Program-made: the position numbers and the translations under genes
Shown here: positions 33,749 through 45,900 of the stretch, piece after piece
Layout of the letters: each line of letters begins with the position of its first letter
How positions within the stretch are numbered: the stretch's first letter is position 1
Notes under the pieces: model-generated
Seen by the model: the letters and a program-made list of their open reading frames with translations, nothing else
The model's database searches: none
What the model was told of the DNA's origin: nothing
DNA from: Blepharisma stoltei
Lineage: Eukaryota > Ciliophora > Heterotrichea > Heterotrichida > Blepharismidae
Direction: 5' to 3'
Length of the DNA stretch: 64,000 nucleotides
Assembly: GCA_914767885.1 (NCBI GenBank)
Contig: CAJZBQ010000004.1
Span: forward strand, 186,001 to 250,000

Positions 33749-35195
33749 TAATTATATGGTGGAAATTAAATTTAATGTCCACATTAAGGAGAAAGAGTTA
33801 TAAAGAAAATTTTGGATAGTTGCAATAAATATAAAATTAAAGGAAAATTACGTCAGTTCACTGTGTTCATTTTTTATTTGGCATAAAAATATGTCATTGG
33901 TGTCGCTTAAAAAATTCAGTAATTTTTTTAAATTATACCAAAATATAAAAATTTGGGTGATAAAAGAAGCTATAATTGATTAAAAATCAAAGTATGAACT
34001 ATAAAATGGCATTTTGAATTAATGATACAAATTTTAAAGCTAAAGCAGTATTTGATGTAATTATTGATATACGCATTTGAGAAAATTCCTCAGAAGCTAT
34101 GCTATCAACTCTATATTGAAATTTTTTAGAATTTTAATCAATAATAAGCCATAATATTAAGAAAATACCTTTATGATTTTTCAATAGAGCCTGGAGCCTG
34201 CTATTGATCGCCCTGGATATCAATGCCCCCACTCTGCTGGTGGAATATAAGTTACCAAATCAGCTCTAGTGGCCATATAAATTTCATTTGCCGATTGGCG
34301 GAGTTGACTTGACAACTAATGTTTTCCAAGCCAATTCCTCCAGTTGGGCAGTTATTGGATTACCCAGGGCGATCAATAACAGGCCCTTGGCTATATTAAT
34401 TTTTTGGTCTATCTATAATCAAATAATTTGCATCTATTAATATCAGCTTAAAGCAAGACGATGCTTAGTCCAAACTGATGTCAAAGCCCAAGTTAAAGAG
34501 AAAAGTTAAGCTGAAAGCGGATAAGTCACTACCTTTACCCCATCTCAGCTAAAGAAAGGCTATTTGGAGTTCAATTTTTGGGCTTCTTGCTTAAACTATC
34601 GTCCCTATGGCAGAGCCATAGTCTGAGAAGTGGTCTATTTGCTCACAAGGAGCATCTTTCGCCATCAACACTTCGGTCAACTGCTTCGTCCTCGGAGCCC
34701 CTATGGTAGGCAAAATCTTCTACACATCTGACAGGGACAAGAAAACTTCGAGAAAAGCAAAACTTCCCTCTTTGGAAAGGTGCAAATCTGATGGCCTACT
34801 TCGAAAGGGATAGAGGCCTTGTGTTCAGCTTTATCTGGATTGGTCCGACCTGCTCCATAGCGGTTTCACCTCAGATCCAATCTCTGCTACCATTTTATTT
34901 CTTTCCAAAGCCCAAGGAATGCCTCATTTTATTTCTCACTTCTTTTGCGTGAACATTTAAGAGCTTTTGGCTTCTACTTGCAGCTGGAAACTTTGGCTTT
35001 GAATAATTTAGATTAATCAGCTCTTTAAAGCTGCCAATATTTTGAGCTGCATTTTTATTCTAAATATCCCTTACTGTAGAAATGTCATTTTTTATCTGTT
35101 TTTCTCTTTGCTCTACTGCAATGATATTGAGTAGTTTTGCAAAACTGAGTGGAATTATTGCACTATTATTAATTCTTCTGCTTCTCAAAGCGTTG
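33749..35195. other. Intergenic region with a palindromic element
   Basis: 33.75-34.15 kb is the diverged upstream flank shared with porter 2. Then comes the inverted-repeat element 34196-34384. A GC-richer tract of about 34.44-34.95 kb without usable ORFs looks like repeat debris. Confidence 0.45.
34196..34384. mobile_element. Palindromic MITE-like element (189 bp)
   Basis: The ends GCCTGCTATTGATCGCCCTGG and its inverted partner (CCAGGGCGATCAATAACAGGC) pair over 21 bp with one mismatch. No clear target duplication, and no TA edge. Intergenic. Confidence 0.7.
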
Positions 35196-35720
35196 TTATT
35201 TAAGACTATATTTAATTTTACTCTTGTTTGCGTCGTCATTCAGTACAAGTGAAGTAAATTCATTTAAGGACAAAATGCCTAGATAAAGAGTACTTGGTCT
35301 TTCTGTAACAACGGTCTGTAAAAGAGCACTAATTAAGGTTTTACTCCCCCCTTTAAAAATGAACAAAAAATCTAATAGCAATTTAAAGGGGATTAATTTT
35401 TAAATTTTTCTATAAAAATTATAATATGAAAAAGAAATTGTTCAATTTAAGGAGGGTTAAGTAGCCAAAACAAGGAAAATTTCCTATGTTTTGTTCCAGT
35501 TAGAGTTAGTAACATGAATGCTAACTGAAGCTAGAATTTGTTCCAATCCCATCAATGTTAGGAAATTTCCTACTGAATATTTATAAAAAACATATTTTAT
35601 GTCGTCTTCTGAGTCCAGCTCATTTGAAGTCATCAAATAGCTCGACGAACTCGTCCTGCGGTGTCTTGTCAGCAGCCATCTTGTGGTTGCTTGGGTATGT
35701 AAAACGTTGCTTTCCATTTA
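35196..35720 (-). CDS. Possible small gene interrupted by an IES
   Basis: Removing the C-rich-edged element 35342-35459 joins two open pieces on the minus strand into a frame from ATG near 35520 (MLLTLTGTKHRKFSLF...) to the stop at 35196 (ending NKSKIKYSLK), about 67 residues. A different frame from ATG near 35680 reads MAADKTPQDEFVELFDDFKW. Whether these are parts of one small gene with a tiny intron, or chance, I cannot tell. No domain recognised. Confidence 0.25.
35342..35459. mobile_element. IES-like element, CCTTTAAA family (116 bp)
   Basis: The ends TTACTCCCCCCTTTAAAAAT and, as reverse complement, TTAACCCTCCTTAAATTGAAC are inverted repeats with TA edges, like 8265-8543 and 44970-45238. 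Confidence 0.7.
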
Positions 35721-35751
35721 TAAGAGTTTATAAAATAATTTTTTTAAGAAT

Positions 35752-38700
35752 TTAAGTAGGCTTCATATTAATATAGTTCTTTCCTGAGTTCATTAAGTCT
35801 GCTTCTTGATAAATCGCTTCACTAATAGCATTAAAAACAGTACTTTCTAGTATAAATCTTGATAAATCTGTGAATTCGTCTTTTAAGTAAAGTCTTTCTA
35901 ATACGTAGTCAGGCTCAAGTTCATCTTCTTCCTCTTCAAAAACGTCTTCTAAGGAGTAAAGGTTATAGAGGCTAGGAGGCTCTGAGTTGTCGAGCTGCTC
36001 CATAAGTGGGCTTGGCTCATGGTAAAGTTCTTCTAATAAATTATAAGTGTCAGGCTCGCTCACGATATTTTGAATGGTCTGTTTAAATATGGTTTTTACA
36101 AGCTCTAGGTCTGTGCTGTCCACATTAATAGCATATGGTGACTCAAAAACGGTAGACTTTTTGATTCTTAAGAAAATGCTTTCAAATGAGGAGCTACCTG
36201 AGGACAGCTCTTTATTGTCCATAGATTTCCGAGAACCGACCCTTCCGGAGAGCTTTAATGAGTTTTCCCATTCAATTACACATTCAAGCTCGCCTTCATA
36301 AATTGTTGGGATTCTATTATATTTAATTAAATTAATTTTCAATTAAAAAGCCATATATTTTTTGTTTTTTAAAAAAAATGCAAAAAATGATGGAAAAGAT
36401 ACTTACTCCCCCCCGCCCCTCCGTGAGCGAACAAAACCATTAGAAAAATCGCCATTTTTTTTGACCAAAAACCCACCCTCCGTGAGTGAACAAAAATTTT
36501 TTTAATAGAAAAAATTTTAATGGAAAAAAAATTTTGATATATAAGTGATAATTAGTATAATGAAATCTAGAGCTAATTCTGTTTAATTTTAAACAAATTG
36601 CGTTTTAAAACATAAATTTTGCAAATTAAATTAATATTTGCTTTCCCAATTTTTGCAAATTAGGATTTTTTTAAATTTCGAAAAAAATATTTTTTTATAA
36701 AATTTATATATAAATTTTTTTTAAAAAAAAAAATTAACCCCCCTCCGTGAGCGAACAAAATTTTTTTGTTCGCTCACGGAGGGGGGGGGGGGAGTTATAA
36801 AGTATAGGATTTATAATTATAAAATGACCGGTGACAAGCAACCCGATCGTGTTGGGAGTCCTTATGTATATCTAGATGCGGCTTTTTGGTACAAGGAGCT
36901 GCTCAAGGGCTGGGTTAGTCTCGAAGAGAGAGGTCTAGCACTATTTCCGTTGATTAGTTGTCTGGCTCGAGCTGCAGGCTTTTGCATCTTTTTTTACCAG
37001 CAGCGCCCAGGCCCAGAGCGGATGCCCGATAGAGGTCGGGCGACTAACTTGTCTAAGTTGCTTTGTGGCCATGTCCCGAATCTGCGCAACTACGTTGAGA
37101 TTTTTATTGGAGATGATCTGGAGAAAAAGGGGAAGACAGGCTAGACAAGACTCTCAGGGTTAGTCTCTTCAGTTTAAAAGGCCCCTAAATGGGACGATCT
37201 GGCATAAGCTTGCAGGGTCGGGCAATTTTAGCACTTGAGGTGGAAAGGGAGATTCCCCAGATCAAGAGGGAAGATGCTTCTACCGAGAAACCGGTAGTGT
37301 CTGCCTGGCTCAAGATGCCTTAAGGGAGCCCACCCTGCAGGCGTTTCAAGAATTGGGAAATAAATACCATCGTAATCTAATCTATCTAAAGTATAGGATT
37401 TAAAGTCAGTTTTACAGGCACTTGACTATTAGGTCCTAAATTTCCACTAATGGGGTCTAATACTAATTCATCTCCACATATAAGCTCAGTTGCTTTAAAA
37501 TTATATTTTAGCTCCAATGTCTGGCTTTTATTATAAATTACCACCATCCTATGAATTTGTTCCCCAAACTTAGCTTTGCCAAAATCTATACTTTCTACTG
37601 AAAATCCTACATTTGAGGAATCAGGGAGAAATGAAGAGCGGCAAATAGGCAGCTGGTCAAAAATTGTAGGGCTTGGAGGAGGATTTTCTCTTTTTGGATG
37701 ATATCCTTTTCCTTTTAATCGTAAATACAAGGTCTGTATCACATTTTGACGCTCTTTTACATTTATTGGTAGTGTGACTGAGTATTCTTTGCTTTCTAAT
37801 GGCTTAAACATGCAGAATAAATACGTGACCTCTCCTGGGTCAATGGTCCCTTCTTTATTCTGGATTTCAAAAATCGGGAATTTATAGTTTTCTGATATAA
37901 AATCTTCCAATGCAGAATTGTCGACTTCATAAGTGATTTTATTATCCCCAATATTTTGGATTTTTATGGGCTGGGTAACTCCTACACCTAAGCCAATTGG
38001 TAAAGGCTCAAACTCAAACTCTGGCGCCCTCAAGGTCAAATATCCGCGTTTTGGAGGCAAGGTTTCCCCTTTCAATGTAAGGACTATTGGTTTTCCATGG
38101 ATAATCTGGAAAATCACATTTAAGCTGTGCTTACTATATACATAAAATGGCCAAGCGATCTGTCCAATCCGTGACAGGTGCCCTTATATATCGAAATTGG
38201 TTTTTGGTGTAAAGAACTGCCAAAGGGCTGGGTTAGCCTCGAAGCGAGAAGCCTAGCACTATTTCCGTTGATTAATGGCCTGACTTGAGCGGTATTTTTT
38301 TTGCCAACAGTACCCAGATTGGGGTCTGAAAGAGGCAAGGCGACTTACCTACTAGGCTGCTTCGTGGCCTGTTTCGAATCGCTTTAGCGGTTGAACTTTT
38401 CCTTTGGTGATGAACTAGGGAAAAAAAGGGGACTCAGGCTATACAAGACTCTCAAGGACTACAGTCTTTTCAGTTTAAAAGATCCCGTGATCTGACTCAT
38501 ACTAAGCATGGTTGGGTGAGCTGGCTTTTAGGGTTAGAAATGGAGTTTTTCGGTAAAGTCCATATTACTCTGATATAGAGGGAAAATGCCTCTACCGAGA
38601 AACTAGGATTAAGTGTGGAACGCATGGCGCTCAGAAAAAGGAGACTATAAAGACAAATCTTTACTCTCATCTAATATAAAGCTGTGCTTTCCGATTTCTA

Positions 38701-41700
38701 CAGGATTATAGCTCAATTCTACATCAAATTTCTGGTTGCACTGTAATTCTCCACCTCTAGGATTTACCTCAAAAATTTTATTTTCCAAAATATGGTCCTC
38801 AAAAGCCACCTCCGGAGGTGTTTCACCTGTATCAACCCAAGGCTCCGTTTCTAGCTTATTATCATCAGGGAACACAAATCTAAATGACGCAGTCACCCCT
38901 CCAATATTTTGCATGGTCAACCTTAGTTTTCTGGCCTCAGCTGACCTCACAAAATTAAGCTTCCCAAAATCCCACTCAAAATGATTAAGTTTTTCTTGTG
39001 CCAAAGTCTGTGAAATCTCAGCATTATTATACTTGATTTCCAGCGCTGTCAGTGGGCTTAAAATCGCATTTATTGTATTAGTCAAGTTAAACCGTCTCCA
39101 GAGATGTGAAGGGCTGATATTTTTCGCCCTTAAATCAATCAATGTAATTACAGGGAAATCTCCATGAGCAGTAAGCTCAATTTTTGAGTCTTCATTTAAC
39201 GGTGTTTCTCGTATATCATGATTAGGAAAACTCTGCTTAGCAAAGCACTGAATATAATACTCGCTTTGTGACCTACAATTCGGGACAAACCTTATGCTGA
39301 TTTCTAATGATTATTTTTTAAATTTTTTTTTTATTAAAAATTCATTATAAATTGGGATAAATTTACTTTTTGATTAGAATTTGCTGCTAAAACGCCTTCT
39401 TTGAAGTCAAAGACAAAAGAAGAATTTATCACTTGTTTGCTGTCCTCATCCTGTAGTAAACTGCGGTCTTTTGGGATAATTACTAGTTTTGCAAAGATGG
39501 CACAGTTTGAAATGTTGCTTAAGGTGAAGGTTCTGACAGATGAAAAACCGACGGAGACTGTGTCGAAATCAATGTTTTTAGGGTTCATGTCGACCATTCC
39601 AGTGCCGCCTGAGCCATGGATTGTGATGTGGTAGAGCTTTTCTAGAGGGTCTTGACGAAGGTTATGCATGTGTTCGCCTGAGCCTGGGTTGAAATAGCCT
39701 ATATAGTTTGCGTCTTGTGCAAGGTCGATAACTCTTTTTATGCGGATTGGGACGTTAAATCGATATTCTTGCTGCTTCAAAGCGTTAAAGGTGAACTCTA
39801 CAAAAATTTTTTCATGAGGGTACATTGTGCCAGTTACAGGCTCAACTGTGAGTTCGTCTCTGTATTTGTCAGGGATTTCTATGTTATAGTCAATAGGAAT
39901 ATGGGAAGAATTTAGTATTTTTTTTTATAATAAAAGACAATTTAATGCAGATTTTTCCATTATATTCTAAGCATAAATAAGGATTATCACTTACATATTA
40001 ATATTTATTTATATAAAAAAGAATACCCCAATTTTTTGCTTACTTGAAACTCCAGTATACAAAGGCGGATAAAAAATTTTGGCTTCATTATCAATAAAAA
40101 TAGTCGGGTCACAACAAACTCCAGACACTTTTATGCTGATGACTTGTGAAGATGAATGGTTAAGCACAAATTTAATCGCTGAGCTATAGTTTTGTGGAGA
40201 ATTCGGATGATACTCTATCGTTAGCAGTGTAAATTTTTTAGCTTGAATAAACCCTACCTGTGGGAAGACTTTAAAAACTCCAGTATTTTCACTCAGCAGT
40301 CTAAAATAGCAAGGTGTGTCTGCATTATTGATTATTTCAAAGCTTTGGTACATAGAATCTCCAGGCGAGCATGGTGGAAATTTTATATGTTTCCTTGGGC
40401 TTACTTTAATATCAGGTATAAAAGGCTGAATATTGCTTGGAAAAGAATGTCCAACCATCGGCAAGGTTATATTCAATGGAGGAATCGCCATAACCCCAAA
40501 CCTCGACAAATGGATATTTGACCCAGCTCCTATCGACCCCATGGTCTGTGACGTGCTCATCCTTCCTAGCTCGTCTATTTGTGGCTGCTTCGGTCTTTTT
40601 ATCCACACCTGGCACGTGATTCCTTGGAAAAAATAATTTCCAGGCTCATAAGGCCTAAAAAAGGCTTGAAAATTTGCTAAGCTGTTTGGACTGATCGACG
40701 CAGAAGTTGGGCTAACTGAAAAAGCTTGTGGACTTTCTAATGGATTTTGCGTCTCCCCTGGGATAAGCCACATTACATATACAAAGAAAGGCAGTTTATT
40801 TTTGACTGTAATGCTTCTGCCTTCACTTGTCCTGTCTTTTAAGCAGAACCCGAAGTCTATAAATTCTTCACTAATGCTTATCATTTTTTCGCTTAAATTC
40901 TGCATCATTTCTTTGTGGAGGGCGATTTGGTTGGGCTCGTCCATTGGGATTTCAGCAGAAACTGCATAGACTTCTTCAGATGAGCCCATGAGACTGGGAG
41001 CGCTTTCTATTAGTCTGTTAATAGTGCCCATTAGGACGTGGGTGCGAAATACTTCTATATCTTTTTGACTGAGAGGAATTGGACGTTGTAAAATGTCATA
41101 GCAGGTCCCGACAAGGTCGAGATATAAAACCATGTGGTTTTTTATGAGGCAGAAGGCGCGGCAGTAGTAAGAAACTGTTTCTTTAGGAGTGAAATATGCC
41201 AATTTATATTGAAATTTATGGATTATTTATACTAGAAATTAAGATATTCTAATTAAATATGTATCCCTATTATAATTTATTGCAGTATAAACCACAATTC
41301 TTGCTGTCGATTTTGCTGCAATATTTCCTTCAATCGTTTTGAAGCTAAAAATATTTCTTTTGTCTACATAAAACGTAAACGAGCAAGGTAGCGCTGATTG
41401 ATTTTCCAAAGTAACAATTCTTGACGTCGAATTCCCTGACCTAACTTCTCCGAAATTGCAAATTCTTGAGCTTAATGAAACTTGTAACCCAATTCCGCTT
41501 CCTATACACGTAAATCTTTGAGAATTCCCACCCATTGTCCTAATAATGAAATTTTTAGCTGAAAGCATGTAAACCACAGTCGGGCTGTATTTGATTTTTA
41601 TTAAAAATGACTGCCCAGCTGGGACTATTCCTGTCATTAAATCAAACGCAAAAGAATTATCTGGTGACTGCACTCCAAACGATGCTTGGACTTCTGTATC

Positions 41701-42210
41701 TTCCTCAATCACAAAAGTGGTAGGCACGACAGATTGGTTTTTCACTATCAAGTTTTTTGTGTCGTTTTGGCCTATATAATCCTCAATTATTTTTAAATAA
41801 AAATTTATGTGGTATATAAAAAAATTTTTTTTAAAAAAAATACGGCCTATTAAAAGTTCTCCGAAGTGGAAAACATTTTTATTGAGGGTGATATATGAGA
41901 ATTTCCCAATTGCGCTGATTTTCATTAGTTTGTCTTCTTCGTTTTGGACTTGAAATATCACACTTGCAACCAAAACGTTGGCGTCAGTTGGGGTATAAGA
42001 TACTGCGATGTCTAGTTTTCCACGGCCTTGGATTGTGCCAGAGAGAGGGGAGATAATGAAAGGGGAGTTATTCACTATTGAAATCTGAGTTGGGGTTTTG
42101 TGAAAGGGGTTGTGGATGGTGACTGTTTTTGAGGTAACTTCATTAATTGGGCAAAAACCAAAGTCTAGAGCTTCTGGGATGCTGGCGGTTATGTTTGGAA
42201 AGACTTCCAT
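35752..42210 (-). CDS. CFAP65: CFAP65-like ciliary ASH/MSP-domain protein (germline form)
   Basis: From ATG 42210 to TAA 35752, once four short IESs (41773-41849, 41207-41259, 39916-40025, 39305-39347), two retroposon-like inserts (38133-38689, 36814-37402) and a compound IES (36315-36797) are removed, the frame is 4,557 nt or 1,518 residues. The protein is a string of Ig-like ASH/MSP repeats, recognisable by recurring LDFGF, HFGELLIG, VEIGKHS and FVPNC-type strands. The segment YYCRAFCLIKNHMVLYLDLVG resembles the region of CFAP65 (CCDC108) just before its middle repeats. CFAP65 is a central-apparatus protein needed for motile cilia, fitting a ciliate. The C-terminal part (VIEWENSL...) is acidic. 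I am sure of the repeat family and fairly sure of CFAP65 rather than CFAP47 or HYDIN. Confidence 0.75.
36315..36797. mobile_element. Compound IES: family-1 MITE at the edge of an 89-bp IES
   Basis: A 392-bp MITE (36404-36797; ends TTACTCCCCCCCGCCCCTCC and GCGAACAAAATTTTTTTGTT region) abuts an 89-bp AT-rich IES (36315-36405), sharing a TA. Removal of the whole 481 bp gives NPILY-RIPTIYEGELE, joining the two CFAP65 pieces in frame. The 392-bp MITE is the longest simple copy in the window. Confidence 0.8.
36814..37402 (+). mobile_element. Retroposon-like insert with 16-bp target duplication (589 bp)
   Basis: TAAAGTATAGGATTTA occurs at 36798-36813 and 37387-37402. The insert begins TAATTATAAAATGACCGG and has an open frame of 106 codons from that ATG (36824). 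It shares blocks with the insert at 38133-38689 (CTAGCACTATTTCCGTTGAT, TACCGAGAAAC), so they are one family. Confidence 0.85.
38133..38689 (+). mobile_element. Retroposon-like insert with 11-bp target duplication lacking TA (557 bp)
   Basis: AAGCTGTGCTT is repeated at 38122-38132 and 38679-38689. Precise removal gives PVEIGKHS-LNVIFQIIHGK, a clean CFAP65 junction. The insert begins ACATAAAATGGCC. It is homologous to 36814-37402. Confidence 0.88.
39305..39347. other. TA-bounded IES (41 bp)
   Basis: The inverted ends on the coding strand are TAATGAATTTTT and TAATGATTATTTT. Removal gives LSQFI-EISIRFVPNC. Shortest IES seen here. Confidence 0.8.
39916..40025. other. TA-bounded IES (108 bp)
   Basis: The inverted ends TATTCTTTTTTATA and TATTTTTTTTTATA are strong. 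Removal gives KQKIGV-LNSSHIPIDYN. Confidence 0.88.
41207..41259. other. TA-bounded IES (51 bp)
   Basis: Removal gives NYNRDTY-KLAYFTPKE. The coding-strand ends are TATTTAATTAG and TATTGAAATTT. Confidence 0.82.
41773..41849. other. In-frame, stop-free IES (75 bp)
   Basis: The direct repeat GGCCTAT (41769-41775 and 41844-41850) contains the TA. Removal gives HFGELLI-GQNDTKN. The 75 bp is a multiple of three with no stop on the coding strand, so it reads through as 25 extra residues (rich in Phe, Lys, Ile) in the middle of a beta-repeat. Confidence 0.85.
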
Positions 42211-42549
42211 TTATGTTTGCTAGGTTTCTAATTAGGAAGTGATATTAGTATTTAAATGAAGAGATTTAGATTATAATTAATTGAAAAATGAAATAAATAT
42301 ATTTTAGAATGCTAAAATTGACTCAAAATTTATTATTAAAAAACAATAATCTTTAATTTTATTTGAGAAATTCAGTCAAGAAGAGTGTAAATTTTTATAT
42401 AAATATATTATAGAATTGATATTCAGAGTTTCAATGTAATTACTATAGTAAATTTAGAATAATTAGAATAAAAAATATAGGAAATTATAATAAAATTAGT
42501 AAATTTGAGATATGTACTTCATATTAAAATTTGCATAATTTAAATGATA

Positions 42550-42927
42550 AGGATACAGATAAATTGGGTATAAGGTGCTTAGCGTCGCTTCCAAGAAGAA
42601 CTTGGACTTGAAAACTAGTGACGTTGTGGGCCATCATGTCACTTAAAATGGCGCACGATATTTGGCTGCACATCTCACCCAGCGCGTTGCCTTTACCCTT
42701 ACCTACTCAGCTCCTGCACGCATTCCTTCTAAGGCTCACCTTCTTCAGGTGTGCTGAGTAGAAAAGCCTTGATGCTCTTAATTGCACACGTGGCACTAGA
42801 ATTTTTATTGCTTGCTGCTCATAACTCTTCTAGAAAAAATCAAACCCCATAAATAAAATTCCATAAGGGAAAGAAAGATCTAATTTCTCTCAAATTAATG
42901 TCATTTTATTTATTAATTTAAATGATA
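42550..42927 (-). mobile_element. Retroposon-like insert at the start codon of the CEP350-like gene (378 bp)
   Basis: TAATTTAAATGATA is repeated at 42536-42549 and 42914-42927; the right copy contains the ATG of the downstream gene. On the minus strand the insert starts AAATAAAATGACATT. It shares ACTCAGCTCCTGCAC and CCCATAAATAAAATT with the insert at 58147-58575. Confidence 0.78.
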
Positions 42928-45900
42928 CAAGTAATTCACACCCCTCTCGGTGAACCTTTAGGGCAGATTATTTCAGAGATCCCTCATGAAAAGGCTCATT
43001 TTACAAAGCCATTGCGTGAATTGGAAGAAACTCAAAGAATTCTTGTCTCTTTCAATTCTCGGCCGCTTTCTGCACCAATTGAATGCAAAAAACTAATCCC
43101 AGAAGCCAGCGTCCATCCAGGTTCCTCCATAAGTCAAATATCAGTAAAATACTATAAAAAGCCAAACCAATCCCCTCCCCAAAAGAAATCCCCTGAGCAT
43201 GCCAACCTTTCTTCGTCTCCAAAGGCTAAATATTCAAATCTAAAGCCAAGACTTAATAAATCCCCTTCAAAATCTGTCCCAAGACCCCTCCTCAAGCCTA
43301 AAGAAGTCCCAAACAAAGAAAAAGCCAATAAAATTTCTACAACAAAACCCCTAATAAATAAGCCAAAAAATCCCAATGAAAATCAAAAGACGGTAAAACC
43401 AGAAAAACCCAAAGAGCCACCCCAGCCCAAAAAAGAGGAGAAACCAAAAGCAGACCCTGAAAAATTAAAACTTATATTAAAAGAATCAATCTCTAAGCAC
43501 AAAGAACAGAAAATAAAAGAGCAAGAGCTTGAAATGATTGAAGAAGAAAAAATGAAGCAAAAACAAAAAGAAATTAGAGATTTCAGTGAAGAAGCCAAAG
43601 AAAAACTGGAAAAAGCAAAAAAAGTCCCTTTTAAGCCAAAAATAGCCTGGGGAGCTGATCAGAGAAAATTTCAAGAACAAGACGAAAAATTTAGGGAAGA
43701 GGCAAAAAAAGAGAATGAAAAGAAAAGGGAAGCGAGAGAAAAGGTAAGGCAAGAAGGAAGAGCCAGAATTGGGCTTAAAGAGCTATTTGAAGCTAAGCCA
43801 GATCTTGAAGAAAGTAATTTATAAGTAGAAATTCGGAATAAAAGCAAAGGAAATGAAGAAAAAACTGCAAAAAAACCACCAAAGCAGCCAAATGAAGAAA
43901 TCCAAGCATATATGGCAGAACAAAAAAGACTGCGGAAATTAAGACTAGAAGAAGAAAAAAAAAGAAAGGAAGAAGAAAACCGCCTAAGAATCGCAAAACT
44001 AAAAGAATTAGACGAGCTATCAAGAAGCCGGGCAAATGTATCAAAAAGATCAGACTCAAACCCAGATTTAGAAAGGAGAATGAGAATTATAAGGAAAGCA
44101 AAAAGTGCCGCCCGCAGGATGAGAAATGGAGGAAGCGCTGATTATTCCTATGAAGAAGAAAAAATAGAAAAAAACTCAGAAGAGCCATCAGAAATTATGC
44201 AGCAAAGATTCACTGATGAAGATATTTATAAATCAGAAAATTTGTGGGAAAAGAAAAAAAATGAGGTGGAAAAATACAGCGAGCCTGACAGAGATAGAGA
44301 AAATATTGATGAAAACGTCGCAGAAAAAGATAGCGATGAAAGCGAGAGATATGAGGATGAATATACAAGTGAAGAAAAATTTTCTGTAGAAGAAAAAGTA
44401 CCAGTAAAGGATGAAAATTCAGAGATTAATTTTTCGAGAGATTTAAAAATTCAAAAAGATAATTTACCTGGAAATTCTAACTCCCCCTTCGTGAGCGAAC
44501 AAAAAAATTTTGTTTTCGCTCACTGAGGGATTAATTGTTTTTTTTTAAAATTTATATATAACATTATTTTAAAAAATTTTAAAAAATACCAATTCGCAAA
44601 AATTGGAAAGCAAATATTAATTTAATTTGGAAAATTTAAATTAAACAGAATTAGCTAGAGATTTCGTTATATTAATTATCACTTATATATTTCATAAAAT
44701 ATTTTGTTCGCTTACTGAGGGTGAGTTTTTTGGCAAAAAATAGGGATTTTTCCAATGGTTTTATTCGCTCACGGAGGGGGAAGTAAAGAAATTGGACCGT
44801 CCTATCAAGAATATATAATAAACCCAAAAGCAATTGACGATTTAAAATCGAAAAATCAAGAAGATGAGCTGAAATTTATGAAAAAAGAATTGGAATTTTT
44901 CAAAAGTGAACAAATTTCTATATCACAAGCTGTTTCAAATAGGAGAAACCTTCAGAACGAAAATGATTTTACTCCACTCCCTTTAAAAATTTGTTTAATT
45001 TAGGTAATGATTTTTTTATATTTTTCATAAATTATTAATTTATATAATTTATCGTTCCAAAGCACTTTTTTTTATAGTATACTACTTTCATTTCATCACT
45101 TAAAATACAAATCATATATAATTTTTATGTTGGTGACGTTAAACTGGTCTCTACACCTTCTCCTAGATTATTATTTTACCGAAATTTTGTTGCAATTAAA
45201 ATAAGGTATATTTTGTCCCAATTTAAATGTGGAAGTTAGCAAAAGAAAAGAAACCCTTAGAAATCAACTAGCAAACCTCCAAACTAGGCTAGCAAAAATA
45301 GTCAAACAAAAAAACCAAACTCCAGTCAAAGATGAAACCAAAATCGAAGACGATTTAGATGTAAAATTCACAGAATTCCCAGGAATTTTAAATGCTAAAA
45401 ACTGATATGCAGAAGCCCAAGAATTTGATGAATTTATTCAGTTTAAAGCTGCCAGAAAAATTCAAGCTTTAGTCCGTGGCTATCTAGCAAGAAAAGATTT
45501 CCAGAAAAAGAAGCTTGGGATTAAATCCCAAAAAGAAATAAATACTGATATTCATTCAATACTGAATAAATATTACCCAGAAGCTTATATTCCTGAATCA
45601 TCTATAATTTCTAGCTATGTCCCAGAGAGTATGAGCTACCCTGCCACGTCAATAAATCCAACCCTATCATCAAATCTAAAATCAATTTCACTCAAGCCAG
45701 AACCAGATCCTATCAAAATTATAGAAGAACCTGCTGAAAAGTCGCAGCTAAAGCTACAAAATTTACTGAGAAATGATTTCACTGATAACGACGAGTACAA
45801 TTTAGTCAATATTTTGGCTAAAGAGCTATATTCAGTAGAAAAAATTGAAGAAAAAGAGCTATCCTTATTAATTTTTATAAAAAATAATTTTGATTTATAT

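Noticed and set aside
43152-43376. Hydrophobic minus-strand ORFs opposite the CEP350-like gene (also 43383-43598, 43486-43752, 43793-44059)
   Set aside because: They are the antisense of Lys/Glu/Pro-rich coding sequence, which always reads as Phe/Leu/Ser-rich.
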